A DNA stretch of 10,453 bases, taken from assembly GCA_026394855.1 (NCBI GenBank), contig JAPLZT010000137.1, forward strand, positions 1-10,453, written 5' to 3'. Below, in pieces: positions 1 to 4,872 of the stretch; within the stretch, counting starts at the first letter, position 1, and each line of letters starts with the position of its first letter. The notes below the pieces were generated by a model. The model made no database searches, was not told where the DNA came from, and saw only the letters and a list, made by a program, of their open reading frames with translations. The stretch comes from Candidatus Woesebacteria bacterium (GTDB taxonomy: Bacteria; Patescibacteriota; Microgenomatia; UBA8517). A program made the position numbers and the translations under genes.

Positions 1-37
1 TTATTGTTCCGAAGATGTCAGCTAATTGTTTATTCAT
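1..37 (-). CDS. Start of a fourth gene in the pilin-like operon (partial)
   Basis: Only the first 12 codons are inside the window, reading MNKQLADIFGTI. The ATG at 37-35 overlaps the TGA stop of the upstream gene (36-34) as ATGA, the same junction as between the two genes before it, so it is very likely translated by coupling. The opening resembles the short N-terminal segments that precede the membrane helices in VirB2-like pilin proteins, so another paralog is plausible. Too little is visible to prove that. Confidence 0.6.
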   Translation of the reverse strand, partial: MNKQLADIFGTI

Positions 38-342
38 TTAAGTAATTCCAGCCCCGTTACCTGTCCAATCAATTTTACTATCCAATATGCAGTGAATACA
101 ACTACAAAACCAATAACTGTGGAAGTTAATGCTTGTTTGCCTTTTTCTAATTTCTCCGGATTATTATTTCCGGCACCTGAAATAAGACCAATTCCTGCAA
201 TTATGAAAGAAACTAAAAGAACAAGGCCTGCAGCAACAAAAGCAATACCGAGACCCACGGAAACTAAGTCTCCGATTGTTTTACCATTACCAAACGGTGA
301 ACCAAATGTTGTTGCTATTGGTACTTGAGATAAATATTTCAT
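34..342 (-). CDS. Small two-helix pilin-like membrane protein (VirB2/Mbov_0395-type)
   Basis: This 102-residue protein has two hydrophobic helices, about residues 28-54 and 73-93. They are joined by a short polar loop reading SGAGNNNPEKLEKGKQALT, followed by IGFVVVFTAYW. A G-N-P-E type loop between two helices is the hallmark of the T4SS-pilin-like family found in mycoplasmas and CPR bacteria. The protein presumably sits in the inner membrane and may be a subunit of a secretion or conjugation-like channel or pilus; that role is inferred from the family. No cleavable signal peptide is obvious. The start overlaps the previous stop as ATGA (342-339), so translation is probably coupled. It is a clear paralog of the next two genes upstream in the operon. 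Confidence 0.8.
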   Translation of the reverse strand: MKYLSQVPIATTFGSPFGNGKTIGDLVSVGLGIAFVAAGLVLLVSFIIAGIGLISGAGNNNPEKLEKGKQALTSTVIGFVVVFTAYWIVKLIGQVTGLELLK

Positions 343-677
343 TTAAAAATGTCGTTAATAATTTGGATATTAAAAACTTTTCCAATAAGTTGTGTTACCC
401 AGTAAGCTACAAAAATTATTACAAAACCAATTATTGCATTTGTAATTTTTCCCCAGGCCCCCTGAACTTTTTTAGGCTCTCCTGCAGCAAACATTAATTG
501 AAAACCACCCATAAGAAGATAAATTAAAAGTAGAATTCCAGCAATCATAAAAACATAATTTTTAAAAATTTCTGTGATTATGGTGCCAATTTTTAAACCC
601 GTTGTTGGATTAAGGGGGGCGGGGCTGGCCGAAATATCAATTTTATCAAGAAATCCTGTAGGTATAGGTGTAGCCAT
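339..677 (-). CDS. Small two-helix pilin-like membrane protein, second paralog
   Basis: This is a 112-residue protein if the ATG at 677 is used. A TTG six codons upstream (695) is in frame, but it would overlap the upstream gene by 17 nt. The ATG lies one base after the upstream TAA (TAATATG), a typical coupled junction, so I prefer it. The N-terminal 35 residues are polar with several prolines. Hydrophobic helices follow at about 40-63 and 82-100. The loop between them (AAGEPKKVQGAWGKITNAIIGF) and the AYW in the second helix match the neighbouring paralog. The function is inferred from the VirB2/Mbov_0395 pilin-like family: a membrane-inserted subunit of a T4SS-like apparatus. It may be processed in its N-terminal part, but no confident cleavage site is visible. 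Confidence 0.78.
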   Translation of the reverse strand: MATPIPTGFLDKIDISASPAPLNPTTGLKIGTIITEIFKNYVFMIAGILLLIYLLMGGFQLMFAAGEPKKVQGAWGKITNAIIGFVIIFVAYWVTQLIGKVFNIQIINDIFK

Positions 678-678
678 A

Positions 679-1428
679 TTATTGATTAAAACCAAACTGG
701 TTTAATTCAAGTATATCAACTCCAATAATTTTTAGAATAACTACAGAGAAAATAAGTAAGATTAAACCGGATATGGCAGATGTCAGAAGTTCTTGTCCGG
801 CCTTTAGCCTTTCTGGGTTTCCCGCTGAAGTCATTATCATAAAACCTGCATAAATTATTAAAAGAAATGCAATTCCTCCTCCTATTCCCACAGCCCACTT
901 AAGAACAAAAGATAAAAATGCTTCTTTACTTGACAAAACCGGAATACATCCTATTGCTGTTTTTAATTTTGTGCCAGTGCCATTAGTGCCACAGTCGCAC
1001 CAAAGATTAGTATCGCATGCGACACTACCATCTCCACCGGGCAGTAAATCTATCTGCGCCTGACTCAAGCACCTTAACCCAGCTTGACTCGCACCAACAC
1101 ATCGTAAACTTGAATTATCACAAGTATTTCCACTACAACACGGTTGGCTTGTTCCACCGCAATTTGGATCAACCTGTGGATCGGGTAGTGTAGGAGTTTG
1201 TCCAGGTTGGGTTTGCGCGGCAGGGCAAACATCGTTTGATTGATTACAACAAGCAAAATAAGCTCCATTGATATCTTGACATCTTCTTGCCCCTGACCAG
1301 GCCACACATGAGCCATAATTGGAGTCATCTGTATAATAACAAGAAGCTTTTATTTCTTGGGGTTTAACTAAAATCGCGGAGAAAACCGCGACTAAAGAAA
1401 AGATTGAAATTAACAATACTTTTTTCAT
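679..1428 (-). CDS. Secreted Cys-rich pilin-like membrane protein, first gene of the operon
   Basis: A 249-residue protein in three parts. Residues 1-29 form a signal peptide (MKK start, hydrophobic core, likely cleavage near IKAS). Residues 30-161 form a polar outer domain with 16 cysteines, several paired as CC, which suggests a disulfide-stabilised fold. Residues about 177-200 and 215-237 are two membrane helices separated by SAGNPERLKAGQELLTSAISG, the same loop as in the two small paralogs downstream. The C-terminal third is thus a pilin-like module carrying an added exported domain. It could be a tip, adhesin or anchoring subunit; that is inference. The ATG at 1428 follows AAGGA directly, too close for a normal Shine-Dalgarno site, but a TGCTAAACT element ends 9 nt upstream, pointing to a nearly leaderless mRNA. 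Confidence 0.8.
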   Translation of the reverse strand: MKKVLLISIFSLVAVFSAILVKPQEIKASCYYTDDSNYGSCVAWSGARRCQDINGAYFACCNQSNDVCPAAQTQPGQTPTLPDPQVDPNCGGTSQPCCSGNTCDNSSLRCVGASQAGLRCLSQAQIDLLPGGDGSVACDTNLWCDCGTNGTGTKLKTAIGCIPVLSSKEAFLSFVLKWAVGIGGGIAFLLIIYAGFMIMTSAGNPERLKAGQELLTSAISGLILLIFSVVILKIIGVDILELNQFGFNQ

Positions 1429-1437
1429 TCCTTTTTC

Positions 1438-1446
1438 AGTTTAGCA
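1438..1446 (-). promoter_or_regulatory. Extended -10 element of the pilin-like operon
   Basis: On the minus strand the sequence reads TGCTAAACT, a TGn-type extended -10 with 9 nt between it and the ATG at 1428. A start site about 7 nt downstream would leave a leader of only 2-3 nt. No convincing -35 was found. It is divergent from the toxin promoter in the same 103-bp gap. Confidence 0.45.
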
Positions 1447-1518
1447 CAGGGATTGGAAACCATAAAGAACAATGTAAACAATCTTTTATATGAAACCAAA
1501 ATTTATATAAAAATAAGA

Positions 1519-1524
1519 TATAGT
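1519..1524 (+). promoter_or_regulatory. Probable -10 of the toxin-antitoxin operon
   Basis: TATAGT ends 7 nt before the toxin ATG at 1532, so transcription would begin at or next to the start codon. A better-looking TATAAT at 1528-1533 overlaps the ATG itself and would put the start site inside the gene, so it is unlikely to serve the full-length toxin. No good -35 is visible. Confidence 0.4.
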
Positions 1525-1531
1525 AAGTATA

Positions 1532-1888
1532 ATGCTTAGTGAAGAGTGGAAAATTGATTACTACGAAAGTTCGGGTGGAAATATTCCGGTTTATGATTTT
1601 ATCGAAGGCCTTAGTCCAACAGTCAAATCAAAGGTTTCAAACACACTCGATTTATTAACTGAGTATGGGATTAGGTTAGGCCCACCTCATATTAAAAAGG
1701 TTGTAGGAACTGAACTTTGGGAGTTAAGAATATTGGGAGGGGATAGTATTAGAATTTTCTATATAACGATTTCAGGTAGAAAATTTCTACTTCTTCACGG
1801 GTTTATTAAAAAGATCCAGAAAACTCCTAAAAAGGAAATCAAGATTGCACTTGGTAGATTAAAAGAATACAAATTAAGAAAACCTTGA
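1532..1888 (+). CDS. higB: HigB-like toxin of the RelE/Gp49 family
   Basis: This 118-residue protein matches the phage-derived Gp49-like/HigB family within the RelE superfamily, toxins that cut mRNA on the ribosome. Visible hallmarks are WKIDYYES near the N-terminus, LWELR (62-66), IRIFY (73-77), LLHGFIKKIQKTPKKEI (87-103) and a C-terminal helix with ALGRLKEYK. The length is normal for the group. It lies directly upstream of an Xre-type antitoxin gene; toxin-first order is typical of higBA. The ATG at 1532 is the only reasonable start, since the conserved WKI begins at residue 6. The stop codon overlaps a TTGACA hexamer belonging to the antitoxin promoter. Confidence 0.88.
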   Translation: MLSEEWKIDYYESSGGNIPVYDFIEGLSPTVKSKVSNTLDLLTEYGIRLGPPHIKKVVGTELWELRILGGDSIRIFYITISGRKFLLLHGFIKKIQKTPKKEIKIALGRLKEYKLRKP

Positions 1889-1912
1889 CATATCACAATA
1901 TTGTGATATTGT
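1885..1912 (+). promoter_or_regulatory. Antitoxin promoter overlapped by a 20-bp perfect palindromic operator
   Basis: TTGACA at 1885-1890 is a consensus -35. Bases 1890-1909 read ATATCACAATATTGTGATAT, a perfect palindrome with no spacer. TATTGT at 1907-1912 is a weak -10 at 16-bp spacing that would start the transcript at about the antitoxin ATG (1922). TATACT at 1913-1918 is closer to consensus, but it is 22 bp from the -35 and too near the ATG. The site between the core elements suggests binding by the Xre-type antitoxin and autorepression, which is the usual HigA behaviour. Confidence 0.65.
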
Positions 1913-1921
1913 TATACTAAC

Positions 1922-2194
1922 ATGGATTGGAAAACACACAAAAAACAATTACTTAGGGACTCTGAAGTAAGGCGCGCCCTGAAGGACAGTGAGCTTGAAT
2001 TTCAAATTGCAAAATCTGTTATTGAGGCAAGAATAAGAAGAGGGTTGACCCAAAAAGAGTTGGCAAAAAGGCTTAATACCAAGCAATCTGTTATCTCAAG
2101 GGTGGAGACGGTAAAAACAACCCCATCTTTATCATTCCTTAAAAGGCTTGCAAGTTCTTTAAATACTTCTCTTCGTGTTGAAATTGGGGAGTAG
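1922..2194 (+). CDS. higA: HigA-like antitoxin, Xre-family HTH protein
   Basis: A 90-residue protein. Residues about 30-86 form an HTH_3/Xre DNA-binding domain: IEARIRRGLTQKELAKRL is the first part, KQSVISRVE contains the recognition helix, and TPSLSFLKRLASSLN is the helical end. The N-terminal 30 residues (MDWKTHKKQLL..) are the kind of arm that binds the toxin in HigA-type antitoxins. It follows the toxin gene by 33 bp rather than overlapping it, and that gap holds a promoter and a 20-bp palindrome. The antitoxin can therefore probably be made without the toxin and regulate itself. The family role is to neutralise the toxin and repress the operon. The partner and operator assignments are inferred from position. 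Confidence 0.88.
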   Translation: MDWKTHKKQLLRDSEVRRALKDSELEFQIAKSVIEARIRRGLTQKELAKRLNTKQSVISRVETVKTTPSLSFLKRLASSLNTSLRVEIGE

Positions 2195-2232
2195 TAGATT
2201 GGGCTTCTATAAATTTCTACTTAAGGGGGGCC

Positions 2233-2241
2233 TGATATAAT
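2233..2241 (+). promoter_or_regulatory. Extended -10 promoter of the SpoIID-like gene
   Basis: TGATATAAT is a perfect extended -10 ending 12 nt before the ATG at 2254. The expected start near 2248 leaves a leader of about 6 nt (GACAG region) with no Shine-Dalgarno site. The same nine bases recur before the genes at 7951 and 8511. Confidence 0.6.
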
Positions 2242-2253
2242 GAAAAAAGACAG

Positions 2254-3930
2254 ATGAAATTGAAAATTTTAGGTTTTATTGCTTTTACTTTTTTACTTTT
2301 TTATTCCTTCACCCTGATTAGGGCTCAGGATTGTGGAGTTGACCTTCAGTGTCAAATTGATGCTCTGCAAAGAGAATATGACGCTTTATCCCCCGCTCAG
2401 GAAAAAAATAAGCAGGATTTAACTTCTTTAAGAAACCAGCTGACGTCTCTGGATAAAAAAATTGTAAATTTTTCCAATCAGCTCAAAAAAACAGAAGTTG
2501 AAATTAGGAATAGAGAAGAAGATTCAGCCTATGCCAAAAAAGTTTTTGAAGAAAAAGCTATCAATCAATATGTTCGCATCAGAAATTATGATCCAAGCCT
2601 TTTAATTATTTTATCAGCTAATAACGCAACTAATGCTTTCAGGGAAATTAATTTTAGACAAAGAGCTGCCGATGAGGACAGAAAAATAATGGAAGAATAC
2701 GGCTTGAGCCTTCTTCAACTTAGAAAAGATAAAGACAGTTTGGAAAAGAATAAACAAAGCTTGACTTCAATTCAGAAACAGGTGGCCGAAAAAGAAAAGT
2801 TTTTGGCCGGAGAAGTGGCAAAGGTTGAAGGTTATCTTTCCAGCTTAACCGCCAAGCAAAATGAACTAGCTGCTCTTAAATCAGGTGGTTTTCAAACCTC
2901 AATCGGCGACACGCCGCCAACCCTCGAACCATGTTCTGGGGCTCCGGGCAGTTCCAACTACTGTGACCCCGGTTTTCGGCCGGCCTTTGCGGCTTTTTCT
3001 TTCGGTGCACCCCACAGAACCGGTATGAGCCAATACGGCGCCTACGGCAGAAGTAAATCCGGTCAAAACGCAGAAACAATCCTTTCGGCCTATTTTCAAG
3101 GGGCCGAACTTAAAAAAGACTATTCTGTTCCGGCAACAATCGGGGTTACAGGTTATGGCAGGATTGCCTTTGAAGATAATTATTTACTGGGTATTTATGA
3201 AGTTCCCGAATCTTGGGGGGAAAACGGTGGTTTTGAGGCTCTGAAAGCTCAGGCAGTTGCCGCAAGAAGTTACGCCTTGTCTGCGACCAATAACGGTTCG
3301 GGAACAATTTGCGCTTCCGAAAGCTGTCAGGTTTATAAACCCCAATTAAAAAGTGGCAAGTGGAAAGAGGCGGTTAATGCTACCCGCGGTTGGGTGATCC
3401 TTAAGGGAGGTTCTCCCGCTCCGGCTTATTATTCGGCCAGTACTGGAGGGTACACAATTTCCCAATGGGGGTGGACCGGTATTAAAGATACGTCAGGTGA
3501 CTGGCCGGGCGGGGCTTATGAAAAAATTGGCGGTAGTCCATGGTTTTACAAAGGCTGGTATAAATCTCGCGGTGGTGCCACTTGTAACAGGACTAACCCT
3601 TGGCTAACTTCGGAGGAAATGGCGGATATTCTAAATGCATGGAAAGTGTTATATCAAGGCGGGGGTGACATTTCCAGGATTTCTCCTGTCGGATCATGCT
3701 GGGGAGGAAATCCTTATTCAAAAGAAGAGTTAATCAGTCTTGGTGGTTTTACTTCGGTTTCCGGAATATCGGTTATTTACTCAAACTCCGGTTTTACCCA
3801 GTCAGTTTCTCTACAAACCAATAAAGGCGGAATAAATACTGCAGGCGAAGAATTTAAAAAAGCCTTTAATCTTAGGGCCCCGGGCTATATCGGCATCAAG
3901 AGCTCGCTATATAATATTGAGAAGCTCTGA
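2254..3930 (+). CDS. Secreted coiled-coil protein with a permuted SpoIID/LytB-like domain
   Basis: A 558-residue exported protein. Residues 1-24 are a signal peptide ending near IRA-QD. Residues about 30-210 are a long coiled coil with a central RIRNYDPSLLIILSANNATNAF segment resembling the EnvC/PcsB-type coiled coils that contact FtsEX. The SpoIID/LytB region follows. PHRTGMSQYGAYGRSKSGQ (253-271) corresponds to the family's GHGVGMSQYGA motif. YLLGIYEVPESW (310-321) corresponds to the VVPSEMPSSW region, with E316 probably matching the catalytic Glu of SpoIID. EALKAQAVAARSYAL (328-342) and YYSASTGGYT (392-401) also match. In canonical SpoIID the GHGVGMSQ motif comes last; here it comes first. 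The family includes glycan-strand lytic transglycosylases and the amidase enhancer LytB, so a role in wall remodelling, perhaps division, is likely. Whether it is an active enzyme is not known. Confidence 0.85.
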   Translation: MKLKILGFIAFTFLLFYSFTLIRAQDCGVDLQCQIDALQREYDALSPAQEKNKQDLTSLRNQLTSLDKKIVNFSNQLKKTEVEIRNREEDSAYAKKVFEEKAINQYVRIRNYDPSLLIILSANNATNAFREINFRQRAADEDRKIMEEYGLSLLQLRKDKDSLEKNKQSLTSIQKQVAEKEKFLAGEVAKVEGYLSSLTAKQNELAALKSGGFQTSIGDTPPTLEPCSGAPGSSNYCDPGFRPAFAAFSFGAPHRTGMSQYGAYGRSKSGQNAETILSAYFQGAELKKDYSVPATIGVTGYGRIAFEDNYLLGIYEVPESWGENGGFEALKAQAVAARSYALSATNNGSGTICASESCQVYKPQLKSGKWKEAVNATRGWVILKGGSPAPAYYSASTGGYTISQWGWTGIKDTSGDWPGGAYEKIGGSPWFYKGWYKSRGGATCNRTNPWLTSEEMADILNAWKVLYQGGGDISRISPVGSCWGGNPYSKEELISLGGFTSVSGISVIYSNSGFTQSVSLQTNKGGINTAGEEFKKAFNLRAPGYIGIKSSLYNIEKL

Positions 3931-3954
3931 CAAATTGCGGTTTCCGGTAATTTG
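3931..3954 (+). other. Inverted repeat between two transcription units
   Basis: CAAATT (3931-3936) and AATTTG (3949-3954) form a perfect 6-bp stem, with an inner GG/CC pairing around TTT. It starts at the first base after the SpoIID-like stop codon and lies where the -35 region of the next promoter would be. There is no U-tract, so it is not a standard terminator. An operator or a weak 3' end is possible. Confidence 0.35.
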
Positions 3955-3958
3955 GTTA

Positions 3959-3967
3959 TGCTATAAT
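3959..3967 (+). promoter_or_regulatory. Extended -10 promoter of the PH-domain operon
   Basis: TGCTATAAT ends 10 nt before the ATG at 3978, predicting a leader of about 4 nt. No -35 near the ideal spacing was found, which is tolerable for an extended -10. It probably drives the three genes 3978-6734. Confidence 0.55.
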
Positions 3968-3977
3968 CGCATTTAGA

Positions 3978-4646
3978 ATGCCTGATATTTTTAGATCCCC
4001 GGCCCCGACTCCTGTTAATAATGCCGATAGTATTAAAAAAGATGAATTTATCATTAAAGGCAAGCCCTTCAATATTCATAAATTTGATGATATTTCAGGA
4101 GGAACCTTCGGAGCCTTTTACTATTTTCCCAAGTCGGTTAAATTCGTAGCCAAGGAGTCAAGCGAAAAAATAGTTCTTCTTTTAAGAAGACACCCGTTAA
4201 CAAATTTTGGCTGGATAGCTATTTCCGCAATTTTTCTTCTTGCCCCGATGATTCTTTCCTACTTTCCGATTCTTTCGTTCTTGCCTGAAAAATTTAGGTT
4301 TGTGGCTGTTTTAATCTGGTACGCAATTACCGTTGCCTACGGCCTGGAATCCTTTTTGGATTGGTTTTTCAATGTTTGCGTAGTTACGGATGAAACAGTC
4401 TTCGATGTTGATTTTACAAATCTTATTTATAGAGAGATAAGCGAGACGGACCTTGGCCACATACAGGATGTAACCGTAAGAATGGGAGGAGTTGTCAGAA
4501 CAATGTTTGATTACGGAGATGTCTTTATTCAAACAGCAGGGGAAGTGCCAAGAATTGAATTTGAGGCAGTACCTCATCCTGACAAAGTTGCAAAAATATT
4601 AAGGGAACTATGTTTTTTGGAAGAGGAGGGAAATAGGGGGAAGTAA
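3978..4646 (+). CDS. Membrane protein with a bacterial PH domain (bPH2 type)
   Basis: A 222-residue protein with a polar N-terminal stretch of about 60 residues, two membrane helices (about 76-97 and 105-126) and a C-terminal bPH2-like domain (about 132-210). The domain is recognised from the series VCVVTDETVFDVDF, LIYREISETDLGHIQDVTV, DYGDVFIQTAG and IEFEAVPHPDKVAKIL, which follows the typical pattern I-T-D-x-R-V, L-x-x-I-Q-D-V, Y-G-x-I-x-I-x-T-A-G and F-x-x-V-x-x-P. Such YdbT/DUF304-like proteins sit in the membrane with the PH domain inside; their ligands are mostly unknown. It is the first gene of an operon with a small membrane protein and a pseudo-PP2C receptor-like protein, so a structural or sensing role in an envelope complex is plausible. 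The start is fixed by the promoter 10 nt upstream. Confidence 0.8.
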   Translation: MPDIFRSPAPTPVNNADSIKKDEFIIKGKPFNIHKFDDISGGTFGAFYYFPKSVKFVAKESSEKIVLLLRRHPLTNFGWIAISAIFLLAPMILSYFPILSFLPEKFRFVAVLIWYAITVAYGLESFLDWFFNVCVVTDETVFDVDFTNLIYREISETDLGHIQDVTVRMGGVVRTMFDYGDVFIQTAGEVPRIEFEAVPHPDKVAKILRELCFLEEEGNRGK

Positions 4647-4647
4647 T

Positions 4648-4872
4648 ATGGAAGTAATACCTTTAATTGGAGTTTCGGTTTGGCTGGCAGTAAAAATATT
4701 TGTTCTTTTATTTTTGGCAATTTATATTATTTTTGCGCTGGTTGTGATCAGGCAAATTAAATTAATGTCAGAAACTCTTGATATGGGACTGAATTTGCCG
4801 ATTAGATTTGTTGGCTGGGCACATTTTCTTTTTGCTGTTGGAATTTTTGTAATTGCGCTATTAATACTGTGA
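4648..4872 (+). CDS. Small two-helix membrane protein, unknown function
   Basis: A 74-residue, very hydrophobic protein with helices at about 10-35 and 53-74. They are joined by a short positively flavoured loop (RQIKLMSETLDMGLNLPIR), so both ends are probably outside and the loop inside. No family is recognised. The ATG comes one base after the upstream TAA (TAATATG) and is preceded by the purine-rich stretch GGGGGAAG, with AGGAGG slightly further up. The stop overlaps the next start as GTGA. This sandwich position implies that it is made together with the PH-domain and pseudo-PP2C proteins and may join them in the membrane. Confidence 0.7.
   Translation: MEVIPLIGVSVWLAVKIFVLLFLAIYIIFALVVIRQIKLMSETLDMGLNLPIRFVGWAHFLFAVGIFVIALLIL

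Noticed and set aside
26..497. Plus-strand ORFs of 100 and 73 codons over the pilin-like genes
   Set aside because: They lie antisense to clear membrane-protein genes, have no promoter and no protein-like pattern.
1528..1533. TATAAT overlapping the toxin ATG as a promoter
   Set aside because: It would start transcription inside the toxin gene; TATAGT at 1519-1524 is better placed.
2240..2257. Five-codon frame MKKDR ending in ATGA overlap with the SpoIID-like start
   Set aside because: Its ATG overlaps the -10 hexamer, so it lies upstream of the expected transcript start.
2876..3099. Minus-strand ORFs inside the SpoIID-like gene
   Set aside because: Opposite strand of a conserved domain; arginine- and cysteine-rich composition typical of shadow frames.
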